Assembly: GCA_949825065.1 (NCBI GenBank) | Contig: OX463838.1 | Span: 7,108,251 to 7,172,250, forward strand | DNA length: 64,000 nt | Direction: 5' to 3' | Source of the DNA: Odontocerum albicorne | Taxonomy: Eukaryota; Arthropoda; Insecta; Trichoptera; Odontoceridae | In this document: positions 21,590-33,040 of the stretch, in pieces | Numbering within the stretch: position 1 is the stretch's first letter | Layout of the letters: every line of letters begins with the position of its first letter | The notes under the pieces: generated by a model | What the model was told of the DNA's origin: nothing | The model's database searches: none | Seen by the model: the letters and a program-made list of their open reading frames with translations, nothing else | Made by a program: the position numbers and the translations under genes

Positions 21590-21870
21590 ACTAACACAAA
21601 TAATACATACACGTGTATAAGCACCCTGAAATGGTGAAGACATATAGAAAGAATGAATGAAGAAATACTAAAAGAACTAATATATAATGTAAATGGCAGT
21701 GAAAAACGTTGTAAAAGAAGACACAACAAGTACGAGTATTATAGGATTCAATGAATGAAATTCCATATATTGAAAAAGAAAACGTAGAAAATCAGAAAAA
21801 GACTAGGAGTTATATGAAATGGGGTATAGATGTAAGAGCTCTCTGCTTATAAGGTAATGGCGTGATGGTA
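21590..21870 (+). mobile_element. LINE family 2 C-terminal remnant, plus strand
   Basis: A plus-strand translation reads LKW-RHIERMNEEILKELIY, NVNGSEKRCKRRHNKYEY and, further on, ELSAY. This follows the RTE-like tail LxWFGHxERMNEExLxxxIYxxNxSGxRxRGRPRK...VSAY with several stops. Confidence 0.5.
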
Positions 21871-22359
21871 TGTATGCATGAACATATAAGCCGTGTTCAA
21901 GAAAATTTTCCATATGTTTTCGTATATGTAACGAACTCAAGACTGAGAACCTCTGTCCCAAGAGACGAGTTTCACCCATTCCGACATGCGAGTTCAGTAT
22001 TTTGCGCCGAGTTAGCATATCCACGATAACAGGTGTTGCCTGTGCGGAAAGGCTGGCATGCTATGTCCACCCATAAATATATCCAATACATAATACTTCA
22101 TTTTATGATGCACTGAAACTTCAAGAAATTTATATCTCACGGTCTATGTCCGCAATACTATAAAAAAAAAATTTAATATCGACTGTATTAAGCTTTTTCG
22201 GAGGATTTTGCTGGAAAGTTTAATTAAAGTCAATCTTTCGTTTTTAAATATGATTTTCAGTCTGCGCGTGTATTGATAAAAAATAGAATCAATAATAGGT
22301 TTATTGATGACAACAAAGAAAGTTAATATATCTTGAAATTAACCTCATATGTTAAGGCA
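21871..22359. other. no gene seen
   Basis: AT-rich; the minus frame at 21803-22024 overlaps the LINE remnant and has no independent support. Confidence 0.5.
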
Positions 22360-22500
22360 ATGAAACAAGTTTGGAATAAAAACTATCAAACGGTCTGGAG
22401 TCATCTCATAACATCATTTCAATTGAGATACACCCCACAAATAAAAGGACGTTAGGCCTCGAGGACGCTAGATGTTTTTTTCAGCTCACACCCTTGTACT
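22360..22500 (-). repeat. dispersed repeat shared with 49.5 kb
   Basis: On the minus strand GGGTGTGAGCTGAAAAAAAC, GCGTCCTCGAGGC and GTGGGGTGTATCTCAATTG match, with divergence, GGGTGTGGGCTGAAAAACAT and GTGGGGTGTATCTTGG at 49480-49560. The 49-kb copy ends in (TTTA)n, so this is probably the 3' region of a retroelement. Confidence 0.6.
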
Positions 22501-24000
22501 CGTACATTTAAATTATATTTCAAAAAAGTTAAATGTTAATAAAAAAAAAGCACTTATAATAATTATAAATGCAATGAATAAATACAAAAAAAGGTTAAAA
22601 ACTTAAAAGCACGCACTTTTACACAACCTTTATTTACTGACAGGGTAAAGAGATAAAAGTCCAAATTTGGACCAAACTGAAAAATAAAAAGGAAGATTTT
22701 TTTGGTGAAAGTTATCAAATCCCACAAGCGGTTTCAACTCGCATTTGTAGGACCATTTAAGTCTGTTTATTCATGTAAATAAACTTTAGGACAACCAGTA
22801 AACTTTGTGAGATGGCTAACATGTATAATCTGTTTTTTGTGTGCAAACTGTTGTACTTCAGAAAACCCACAATTTCGCTTAATGAAATCAAAGTTTCGAA
22901 ACGATCAGCAAGTTTAATTTGCTGCAACTTTCTACTATATCATTTTTGTGTTGTTTAAGTTACTTAATCAACAATGGCTGAATAAGTAACTTATAAGTTA
23001 TGAAAAAAGGTTAAAGTAAGCCCTGAAGGAGTATGCCAGGAATTGAACATGAACTACTTACTTACCTTGAATGATAATCGTTAGACCAAACCGTCGATAT
23101 AAAATTGAATCAAGCATGTAAAAAAATATACTTTTATGTTAAAAATATACAAGTCCTGACGAGTAGGGCTATTCTTTTTGTTATCGTCTACATCAGTACT
23201 TTGGACCACGAAAATTAAGATTAAAAAGTCCTTATGCTATAGATCAATTCTCTCATTTATTTCAGAAACCAATATAAAGTGGATATAAATAAACAGACAG
23301 TTTTTCTGTTAATCTGTGGTGTATTCCTTATGTGTCATCAAAATAATTGAAGTAGCTACCTATATACGAGTATGTATCATTAATTAAAGTAACCACATGT
23401 ATCATCTGGTTGAAGTGTGTCGGGTGAACAAACCGCACAACCTTGATTTGTTTTTCATAGTTGCTGGCCCAATAGCTCAGCAACAAACTTCCTCTGGTAA
23501 ACTAAAATGTAAACAGTTTACTTAATTGAAAGCATTAAAGAGTATTCTTAAATGAACGCACTTTCAAAGATGTTTCATTGAAATGTTGGTACCCTTAGAG
23601 CGATCTTTGCTCACCAATTTGCACCATAAAAATAAACAAATTCATGTTTTGAGTTATTTCAAAAGAATCTCGTCTTTTTAAGTAAAAAAATTACGCAAAT
23701 CGCACAGAATACTCGTAAACAATGGTTTTAGATATTTTTAGTATCTCAGTAATCTCTCGTGTCATTAGACGCTGGTTATTCTGAATCAAAGTCTTTATTT
23801 AGTTATCATCAGTGAAAATCGGCCTTCCAGAGTGGACAATATCTTTGAATATCGTATCACCATAAGATTTGTATAAAACCACATTTGACACACACGATCG
23901 CTTACTACATAGTCATCATATACTGTTCATATATTTATTTAGTTTACATCGCTTTTTTTTCTTTTGAGGTAGTAAATCAAACAGCTGGACAAATTTATTT
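22501..24000. other. no gene seen
   Basis: AT-rich sequence. A tRNA-like B box on the minus strand near 23040 (GTTCAATTCCTGGC) is weak. No open frame of interest. Confidence 0.55.
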
Positions 24001-24665
24001 TTAACCTAAGAAAGTACGATCATACCCCTTCATACCAGAAGACGCTGAACTGGTTAAACGTGAGAAATATACGTCAAAACAACATACTATATCTATTGTA
24101 TAATATTCTTCACTGTCCCGCCGTCCCTTCTTATCTCGCCAATTATTTATTTTGCGTCTTTCCGTTCATAGACTAGCGCTACGCTTAACCAGAGATTGTT
24201 TATTGGCCTTCGCAGTTCACCGCCCTCCTTTTTTCACATCGTCCTTTACTGATCATGCAGTGAGACTCTGGAATCAGTTACAAAGCAATGTTATACTCGT
24301 TCCATTCTTGACATACTTTAAGAAGCCACTGAAAAAAGCTCTTTATTTCTAGTCAGTAATAAATCGTGTTTTATTCCTGATTTTTCTTTCCTGTCCACCA
24401 TCCCTTATTTTTCCTTTGATTGATGATATCTCTATGTGTATGAAAAGGAATATTTTGGTAATTGCTCGTATTTTGGTAGTTTATAAAATTATACTCCCGT
24501 ATATGTTCGAAATTGTCATGGATATGGGTAGCCATAGGAATATTTTTCGTGACCATGTAACTTACTTAATTTCCTTTTTCTGGTTTATTGGAAGAGATTT
24601 CTACCTAGCACTAAGCCTTCTAGATAGTTTTTAATGAAATGTTAAGTAAATAAATAAATAAAAAA
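24001..24665 (+). mobile_element. LINE family 1, copy C
   Basis: A 5'-truncated copy with the C-terminus of the RT ORF still open at 24152-24352 (LALRLTRDCLLAFAVHRPPF, FTSSFTDHAVRLWNQLQSN, YFKKPLKKALYF). Upstream the related frame (NVRNxRQ...LLYNILxCPAxP) is interrupted. The 3' UTR is more diverged than in copies A, B and E. It ends TTGGAAGAGATTTCTACC and (TAAA)n at about 24643-24665. Confidence 0.83.
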
Positions 24666-24897
24666 GCATTAAACCCAACAAAAAACACTTATATCATAAA
24701 AGTGACAAAAAAAACCATGATAAAAACGTTGGGAGTGAACATAGTAATATTTTTTTCCAAACGAAATATTTCCGAGACATACGAAACAACTTTCCAGACA
24801 ATCACATATAATTTAAAGACATGAAAATAATTTTATTTATCTCAACTTATATTTAAACATTTAATAAGCAAAAAAGAGGATTTTGGGTTTCGTAATA

Positions 24898-26184
24898 TTG
24901 GGTCCTTACATGTGAAATTGGCGTTTTGTTTGGGAGGAACATAAAGTTGATTTTTTTTTAATATAATATATTTATTTAATCAAAGTATGTACCATTGCTA
25001 TCTATGCACTTTTGCCATCTCATAGGTAGTTTATCGATCCCTTTACTAAAAAAACCATTCGGACGGGAATCAATAAAATCTTTGAAGTCGGTTTGGACTG
25101 CCCCATCGGAGTTGAATTTTTTCCCTTGCAAGAAGTTATCCAAATTTCGAAAAAAATAGTAATCTGTTGGGGCAAGGTCCGGAGAGTACGGTGGATGTCT
25201 TAGACATTCCAATTGAAGCTCTTCTAATTTGGTAGCCGTCTGTTGTGCAGTGTGTGGTCTAGCGTTATCATGAAGCAGCAGTGGCCTAGAGCGATTAACC
25301 AGCCTCGGTTGTTTAGCAGCTAGCTTTTCCATCATGGTTTGCAGTTGCTGACAATAGACATCTGCCGTAATCGTCTGGCCAGATTTAAGAAAACTGTAGT
25401 GAACGACACCAGCACTAGTCCACCAAACGCTCACAAGTAACTTTTTTGGAGTCAATTTTCGCTTGGGGCATGGTTTGGCTGGTTCGGCAGGGTTCAGCCA
25501 TTGCGATGAGCGCTTCCGATTATCATACAGGATCCACTTTTCATCACAGGTAATGATTCGATTCAAAATCCCTTCATTATTGTGCCGGTTGAGTAATGCA
25601 ACGCAGCAGTCAACGCGCGTTTGTTGATTTGCTTCACTCAATTCGTGAGGTACCCACCTTTCAAGCTTTTTCACCTTCCCAATTTGCTTCAAGTGGATTA
25701 AAACAGTTTTATCACTAACAACGCAGCCTGCAGCTAACTCAGACGTGGTTTGCGATGGATCTGCTTCCACAATAGCCTTCAATTCTTCATTATCAACTTT
25801 GGTCTCCGGCCGTCCACGGGGCTTTTTCTGCAGGTCGAAATTTCCAGAACGAAAACGTTGGAACCAAAAACGCACTGTGTTTTCTTTTGCGGCACCGTCG
25901 CCATACACATCATTAATCCTTCGAGCCGTTTCTGCAGCACTGGTGCCACGGTGGAACTCGTACTCGTAAATAACGCGATATTTCAAGTTTTCCATTTTGT
26001 AAACTGAGTGACGCAAAGAAAAAAAACAATTGAGGAAAAAACAAATGAATTATAATTTTCGAAACACAAATACTTGAGTAAATAGCTGTATAAATTTGAA
26101 TTTGAAATTCCTAACCAAAGAGAAGATATTTGAGATCAAAGTTGCCAGTACGGCCAAACGCCGGTTTCGTATGTGGGGACCTAA
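24898..26184 (-). mobile_element. mariner transposon, copy 2, open transposase, eroded ends
   Basis: A 1287-bp element flanked by TA (24896-24897 and 26185-26186). It is about 98 percent identical at protein level to copy 1 (664-1939) and carries an uninterrupted transposase gene. Its terminal repeats no longer match: left TTGGGTCCTTACATGTGAAA, right (complement) TTAGGTCCCCACATACGAAA, with about eight differences over 31 bp, compared with none in copy 1. Most changes lie in the right end. Confidence 0.95.
24976..25995 (-). CDS. mariner transposase, intact (mellifera-type)
   Basis: A 339-residue cut-and-paste transposase acting on TA sites. The start at 25995 (MENLKYRVIYEYEFHRGTSA) is chosen because it matches mariner N-termini; an in-frame Met seven codons upstream lies in the 5' UTR. 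Domains in order: N-terminal helix-turn-helix pair (about 5-110, with AAETARRINDVYG and TVRFWFQRFRSGN), linker motif WVPHEL, then the DDE/D core. Its aspartates lie in ITCDEKW, LLHDNARPH and PTDYYFF, with exactly 34 residues between the last two (DD34D). The family signature YSPDLAPTDYYFF is unaltered. Length is that of an active mariner (about 340-350). It is the only complete transposase gene in the window and could act on copy 1 in trans. Activity is inferred, not shown. Confidence 0.94.
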   Translation of the reverse strand: MENLKYRVIYEYEFHRGTSAAETARRINDVYGDGAAKENTVRFWFQRFRSGNFDLQKKPRGRPETKVDNEELKAIVEADPSQTTSELAAGCVVSDKTVLIHLKQIGKVKKLERWVPHELSEANQQTRVDCCVALLNRHNNEGILNRIITCDEKWILYDNRKRSSQWLNPAEPAKPCPKRKLTPKKLLVSVWWTSAGVVHYSFLKSGQTITADVYCQQLQTMMEKLAAKQPRLVNRSRPLLLHDNARPHTAQQTATKLEELQLECLRHPPYSPDLAPTDYYFFRNLDNFLQGKKFNSDGAVQTDFKDFIDSRPNGFFSKGIDKLPMRWQKCIDSNGTYFD

Positions 26185-26186
26185 TA

Positions 26187-27689
26187 TATTAAATAATCAA
26201 ACACATGACATAGAACCTTAACTTATGGAATAGAATCTTGGAATCAGACAAAAGCTCTACAAAAGCTATTTAAATGCCCCAAAAATCAGAGCGTTCTATA
26301 AAATGTGTGAAATAAGATTATCGTCATATGGTAGGGTGCAATGCGGATAAAAAGAAAATGCAGTAATAGTGATGAAGAAAAAAGCATTAATATATTTTAA
26401 ATAAAGAACTAAAGAATGAATGAACTGTAAAATGCTAATAAAAGAAATTAGGAAGTGGGAAGGGGAAAAACGTTAAACAATCAAATTAATCAAAAACAAT
26501 GAAAAGACAATAAATAAAGTGCCATTTAGACAGCAATTTTTCCTCAAAGGATAGATTTAACATATTTCAAACCAAATATATGAATGTTTAGTGTAAGGTC
26601 AGAAGGGTTGTAGCTGCAGTAATTAGATGTTGTACTTACCTGCATCTACGAGTATATATGTTTTTAAAAACACGTTATAAGAAAACTGCAAAAACTTTAC
26701 CATGGAAAGAGAAACTACAAAGAAACCTTTGTAGATCTTCCAATATGTGATAGGAACAAACTCGGTTTTAGGTGGAGTGTAGTGTTTGAGTGCAATATTC
26801 ATACACAATCATTCATTTTGATAAGATCTCCCAAAAAATCCATTTATATACGAGAAAAAAAAAGGTTAAATCCTGTAAAAAAGTTAGTTTGCTTAATGAA
26901 TATTATGAATGTGGTAGAACTGAAAGATGAATACTTGGATAGTTCATTCCAATTCCACGCCCAGCCTTACTGTTTTAAGGAACAAAATTAGTCCCCATCC
27001 AACGTGATTTACACTATAAGATCGAAATCTTTTTAATTTTTTTATGAATGTAACTTCACGTAATGTCGAAGAATGAATAGCCAATAGGAATACTTCCTCC
27101 GGTGGTGACCCAACTGAGTGTGCAAAGAATAGTAGTGACTATAGACTTAAGGTCCGACATCGCGGGAGAAGGAAAATGACTTGCAATGCAGTAAATATAC
27201 TTGAAGTGGTTTAAGTTTCAAATACAAGAAAACTGTCCTTTGATGCCACTAGATTGGAGTTGTCTATCGATCCGAAGATGAACCGATGTATGGCTAAGTA
27301 GAGTTTTAGTAATTACTGACACGATTTTCACCGTAGTATCATAGAATGTACTCAGCGGATGGATCCAGATGGTTGCAAAAATTACAGCAGGGCAAAGGGA
27401 CAAGATTGAATCAAGAGAGTTTTGTTTATTTATTTACTTTCTCAAAACAGGCTTAGTCCAATTACATTGAAAAATACAAGATGTGTCAATATTAAAAAAA
27501 ATTACAATACATGAAATAAAATATATATATATGAAATAAAAAATTATGTATATGCATACATATATACACACAAATATACACATATATTAAAAGTAACTTA
27601 AATACGTTGATGAGTGTATTCTAACGCGCTCAATCTGAGAAGAAAATTTACTTTTGCTTTTGGTAATGTGATATGAAATATGTCAATAT
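26187..27689. other. no gene seen
   Basis: AT-rich sequence with short frames only; a dinucleotide-rich patch (ATATAT, ACATATATAC) at about 27520-27600. No recognised element. Confidence 0.55.
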
Positions 27690-28185
27690 CCGAAGCAGTC
27701 CCATTCAAAAGAGTTAAGGCCCTTCCAACAGGCATAGCGGCTGGAAGGCCCGTTCTTGCGTATGTTATTCAGAACAGTCTAGTATTAAAGCTCCCATGGC
27801 CATAGAGAAACTGGGTAGTCCAATAGTTTAAGTGCACCCACAGGGAGCCGAGGTGCACGTTGATGCAAGGAAAGAATTTAAATGTCTGTCTTTCAACGGA
27901 TGAGGACAACCAATGATGTAATCAAGTTGACAACTGGGTAAAAGGAAATGGCTTTAATCATTGCGTGAAAGGAAATCCCTGACAATTGGTGAAAGGGGAT
28001 ATCACTTATACTCGCGGACTAACCCTTTCCGACAAGACTACTCGTGGTGCGACGCAGGACCTTCAGATTCAACGGACCTAGCCTCGTTAAGAACAAAAAC
28101 GCTTTCAACGAGCATGTCTTATAAGCCTTGACGATAGCCAACAGTTCCCACCATTGACCGGCAATCAGAATCCTCTTGACAAATG
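27690..28185 (-). mobile_element. LINE fragment of a third lineage (R1/Jockey-like C-terminal region)
   Basis: On the minus strand 28190-28060 reads LLAIVKAYKTCSLKAFLFLT followed by RLGPLNLKVL. This fits the post-RT motif of I/R1/Jockey LINEs (xxxxAYRTxSxxALxVxxGxxPLDL). Further along, about 27850-27780, it reads YWTTQFLYGHGSFNTRLF, matching the conserved TQFLTGHGxFxxYL segment, then a frame change to SSRYACWKG. Stops and frameshifts show a dead fragment. GC content is clearly above the flanks. Confidence 0.6.
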
Positions 28186-29389
28186 AATACTTGGATATAA
28201 TTAATTGGATTTTTTTTATTTCTACCTATTCCAATAGTGAAGTTTTGAAATAATTTATCTATCTCAATAAAAATGTGTTTTCCCTTATATTCAACTTAAT
28301 TGGTAAAGTCAAATATCTTACTTGTAACAAAATTTACTTCTTTCCTTTTTCCAATCTAGAAACTTTCGTTCTTTCTCGAAAACTTTTTAATGCTGGCTTA
28401 TTATGGTAAGCCATCATATTCTATTAATTAAATAAAAATCGTTTTGAAAATTAATTGCTTTTTGAAAGGATCGCCGAAGGTAATTTAAATTTTCGCACTT
28501 TATTGAAAAAAAACGATGAAAAGATTTTTCTGTTCCTGTGTAAAGTTTAATTTGTTTCAAATTTATTTTCGTTGCTAAACATCGTTTAAATAAATATATT
28601 TTATCAATTCATTTATTTATTTTATTTAATTAACGACACAACAGTGTCTTTATATACTAATGAACATGTGACAGGTTATAAAGTACTTAAAACTATTGAC
28701 AAATAATAAAAAAATTATCTTAAACTAACATGAAGATACAAAAAGAAGTAGTTATAATAGATAACAGTCATTGTTTTAAAATTATTTAATAAATATATGT
28801 ATATTTAAGTTCAATATATGTTATGTGTGCATACCACAAAATATTACCAAACTTCACCAAGCAGACTTACGTTATTGTCGAAGACTTATTTTATAGAGGT
28901 AAAGAACTCAGATTTGTTTTTAGTGCAATAACGCATACATAGAACAAATATTGGATTTTTTGAGAATTTTGTGGGAATTTATGAATAGATATTGAGATAT
29001 AGAAAACACATGGCCTCATTAATAGAACGAGATGCAAGTTGCTTTGCAGAATAAAGTCTTCCAAGAATGACAAAAAATCCTTTATTTTACTACACAATAT
29101 TTTTCACATATCGCTGTGCAATTGTTAATACTTAATATGTCACTTAAATTACTTTTTTTCATAAATTCACACGTTTTAATTTTTTTTTAAATATACAAAG
29201 CACTCCCCTGCCTACCTAGACATATTTCACAACACAAAAAAAGGTGTAGAAACACACATTAAGAGCGGTCATTAGTGAGAAAAATTATAGCATAATCACT
29301 TAATACCCAAAAGAGTTTTAAATTCATAAACATTAGTTTTACAAAGGAACACCCAATAAGTCCAAATCACCAATTCATATTTTTTGTCA
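28186..29389. other. no gene seen
   Basis: AT-rich, with nothing recognisable. Confidence 0.55.
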
Positions 29390-29432
29390 TTCCTCACTCA
29401 TCACTTAGTGCGAATAAGTGATGAGTGAGGAA
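29390..29432. repeat. perfect 18-bp hairpin
   Basis: Arms TTCCTCACTCATCACTTA (29390-29407) and its exact complement (29415-29432) are separated by seven bases (GTGCGAA). Confidence 0.9.
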
Positions 29433-31109
29433 AAAAATTAAAATATCGGCGATTGATTTTGGTTTTTTGAAACAAATATTTTAGTAACTGTTTGTTTACT
29501 TCTCTACTCCATATACGAGTAGTATAAATATGGTGGGATTTCAGCTATTCTCAAATTTCCAACAGATGTTTTATTTCACATTCTTGGCGAGAACACTTTT
29601 TCTTTAAATTTTACTGTAGAATTAATAAGAACAAGTATAATTTATAGTTCTTACCTCCAAATATATTCTGGATGAGTGGAACAATTCATCTAGTTTATTC
29701 TTGCTCGAGTGTCCCTTCTGCATTTTCCTTTTGTTGTCTAGTATGTTATCGAACAAAGCACCTAAAGAATACATCCTACTTATGTGTGCAGATTTCAATA
29801 CAGTTTGCTATAGCAGAATGTATTGCAGTATTGAAGCATTTGCGCATTCACCTGATTCCGAGCACCATTGTCGAACAAGGTATCCCTGGAGTACCCATTC
29901 TTCATCTACATGTTAAGTGCATTATGCATATTTGTGCCATAAATATGGACACAGAAAATATAAGAAGATAAATCTATTGTTGTATATTTATTATCAACAC
30001 ATTTAATGGAAACCTAAATTTTTTAACAGAATTTTCGTTTCCACAATTACTTAAATGTACATTATTTTTTTGTATAATAAATATTATTAATTGCTATAAA
30101 ATGTGTATTTTTATATTTAACTTTCAGCAAATTAGAATTCAATAAAAACAAAACGCTCTAGTGATGATTATATGTAACCATTTTCAACTCGAAATATCTC
30201 AAAAATTATATTTCAAAATAATTTCTTATAATTTTCAGTCAATATTTTTTAAGATCATGGGATATGTTAAAAATAAATCTGAGGCATAATTATACTTTTC
30301 TGTAGTTGAATAAATGAAAAATATATTTTTATATAATTTTATTAAAATATTAATTGTTACTAAGTAACAGACTAATATCATCAGAAGCATTTAATTTTTT
30401 TCTCTTGTTTCTTATCCATTTTTATTAATTTCTGGTTAAATGTTATAATACTCGTAGAACTCCATATTGAACTAAATATAGCTTGGTATTTTGTTAATAA
30501 CTCTGAATTACCGCTTCATATGTGTCTCACTCCTATGCCAAGGCTCTTTTCAGGTGTACTGAACTTTATTTGTTTGATAATTTCTTAAGTCATTTGTTTG
30601 ATAATTTCTTTAGTCATCTGTTGGAAGATTTGACTTTTTTTTCCTTGTTGACTTCATTTGAACCCATTGGTCATATTATTTTGTGTTTTAATTCAGTTTT
30701 ATAACTTGTATAAACTTTTCATTCTTATCATGATTTGTATAAATAAATATGTTGTGCAATAAAATTTGCAGCCTATCAGGATAGTGAACACATTAAGGGG
30801 CTGGGAGAACACATTTTTTTACCCCCGTTAATTGAGCTTTCGGATTAAGAATCCCTGGAATAAGCACGAAATTCGCAGTTCGCCGTCACACATGTTGACA
30901 ATACTTTGACACGAGAAGACGCAACAAAATTCACATCTTTCTTGCAAGTCTGTTTACTGGATAAACTCTTCGAGATATCTTATTATTTTTGTTTGGGTAC
31001 TATGGTGAATCGAACATAAAAACTCCAGTTTCTCACCATCCCCGCCACAGAGTTCATCATTACTCTGGTTGAACACCATGATTAGTTTATTTTCATCTGT
31101 TCACTGTTT
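29433..31109. other. no convincing gene
   Basis: AT-rich. Two overlapping frames at 29672-29971 (plus) lie in a slightly GC-richer patch; one reads VEQGIPGVPILHLHVK, faintly like a PIF/Harbinger core but lacking the catalytic residues. A short direct duplication (GTTTGATAATTTCTT) sits at about 30577-30612. No other features. Confidence 0.45.
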
Positions 31110-31526
31110 CATCTGTTACTCTTAAGGAGACTCATTAAATAAAGGAGATAAACTAAACATTACGTAAAATAAACAAAAGAATGCTACGATCAACGCAATG
31201 ATTCATTACACTCACCCAATCAAATGCATATAGCACTAGTAATGTTTATTTACGTAAGAGAGACTCACCGCAGGACTCAATCCGCGCGACAGGTCGTTAC
31301 ACGTGACGCCATAGCTGGAAATATTGAGAAACCAAAAAAAATCGGCGCTCTGTTTATTCAACAATATTATTTGACAAGGTTTTCAAAGATGTTGCTAGAA
31401 TAAAGATTATTTTAAATTTAAGTTCCATTTTCATTCCGGTTTTGTATCATTCTTTTTAAGTATTCGTGATTTGAAACTTGGATTGTCGTCAGATCACAGG
31501 CGTTTGTGCTTCCCGCGAGGAACATG
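31110..31526 (-). mobile_element. partial inverted copy of the 7.05-kb TTAA element
   Basis: Its right end carries TTAA at 31527-31530 preceded by the complement of CATGTTCCTCGCGGGAAGCA, matching the left end of 7052-7666. Homology runs back through the ACGTAAATAAACATTACTAG and GTCTCCTTAAGAG segments to about 31110, where it stops before the other terminus. The 29-bp duplication present at 7.3 kb is single here. Confidence 0.82.
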
Positions 31527-31530
31527 TTAA

Positions 31531-31977
31531 GAGACGTTCAAAATAGTATTTAGAATTGCTTAAAATACAAAGAAACGTTTCGCTTAGTAATATTAATATT
31601 TTTTTCTATTAGATACAACATTTTTCCATTTATCAAATAAAATTTGTGTAATATTTCACTAACCAAAATATACTCTCATCTCTCGCATCGCGAGATAAGC
31701 ATTATCTCTTACTGTGACGTAACCAGGCTATAGTCGTTTTATGACAGCGCCCGATATGACTGTTGTTTACTGTTATATTGTTTTATCAGTGATAATTTAC
31801 TTGAAAAGCAGTCAATGAAATATTCTCCAGCTGTAATATGAATTTATCGTCAGCAAATAAGCTAGTTATTAGACGTCAAGTGATCCGCAAATAATCGAAT
31901 AGGGGGCAAAATGTCAGGGAATTATAATATTAAGCTTTTGATATTTGAGATTGGGTTAGTAATTAACCCATTGTATC
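31531..31977. other. no gene seen
   Basis: AT-rich sequence without a recognised feature. Confidence 0.5.
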
Positions 31978-32070
31978 AGATCAATAATGCAGAAAAGTGA
32001 GTTATAATACAACAGATGTAAATTTATAACAACAGAAGTATTATAACTCACTTTTCTGCATTATTGATCT
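31978..32070. repeat. perfect 33-bp hairpin with 27-nt loop
   Basis: The arm at 31978-32010 (AGATCAATAATGCAGAAAAG onward) is matched base for base by the complement at 32038-32070. The 27-nt loop between them is AT-rich. The length and perfection exceed chance; it could be a hairpin RNA locus, a very short foldback element, or a recent inverted duplication. Confidence 0.92.
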
Positions 32071-32640
32071 TATAAAATGAACCATTTAAAATCAAAATAT
32101 AATTTAAAAACTGGTAAAACTGGATGACCACGATGGCTTTGATAATAAAACATCCGTATTTTACCATAGGGTTTATGGAATCGATTTCTACGTACTAGTA
32201 TTTAGTACGTTATATTAATTCGATTGCAATGAGGTTTTTGTATGCAAGTTCTAACATGAAATAACTTCCCCGTTACGTCTTATTTATTGGTTTACCAATC
32301 ACATAAATAATCATGTAAGAGCTACACTTATAAGTGGGACTATTTATTTTAAAAGTCTAAGTGAAACTTTTTTTCTTCTATTTTATTCTTATTTATAAAA
32401 ATTGAGAATTGATCAATAACCAATTTTTGGCTTTTTTCTTCTTAAGGTCCTACTACCGCCTTCTTCAACATTTATTATCAACTGACAGTCATTCTTTAAA
32501 AATTTATTTTAAGATTAAAGTCTTCCGTAGTACTTTTAAAAAGAAGGGCTCTCAACAAAAGCAATGGTTAGATTTTTCAAACGTAATTATTTGAATAACT
32601 TTCTTTAAAAAAACCAACACAGATGTATCTTGACATTTTT
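32071..32640. other. no gene seen
   Basis: AT-rich sequence; the 61-codon frame at 32409-32594 has no recognisable motif. Confidence 0.5.
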
Positions 32641-32870
32641 TTAAATACAAATACGAAAATGCTTCTAGGCCGCGGCTGAAAGATTTCCAGCGTTATTCTC
32701 TGTCGTGTTTACCCCGGTTAATTTAAGCCCCAGATACCTGAAAAGCCTCCCATCCCTCGGACTTGCATGGGGCGGGTCGCCTACAGAAATAAACTGGAGA
32801 GTGTCTCTCTACTTCACCCCAAGAACGGTGACGGAAGCCGAGGCTGCGGACGGAAATATTTAGTTATTAC
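32641..32870 (-). other. GC-rich island with unrecognised open stretch
   Basis: GC content is far above the surrounding DNA. On the minus strand a frame of about 40 codons (roughly 32775-32668) reads VGDPPHASPRDGRLFRYLGL, KLTGVNTTENNAGNLSAAA and stops at TAG. I do not recognise the family. It may be a retroelement fragment or a host exon; no splice sites or homologues could be established. Confidence 0.35.
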
Positions 32871-33040
32871 AAACCATTGAATTGAAAGCGCTCAAAGTTG
32901 AAATAGCTAATTTATGAACAGGATATTATAATTGAGAATTGGAAACGGATTCGGAAAGAACAAAAGACATGGCTTTAAATGGTGGACAGTTTCATAGAAA
33001 CATTACAGCGTCTTTAAAATAATTGTCTAAGATTAATGTT

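Noticed and set aside
25745..26007. Two plus-strand ORFs opposite the mariner transposase
   Set aside because: Antisense shadows of the transposase gene; the same shadows appear opposite copy 1 at 835-1092.
29672..29971. Possible PIF/Harbinger transposase fragment
   Set aside because: Only a faint GIPGV...HVK resemblance; catalytic residues and terminal repeats are missing.
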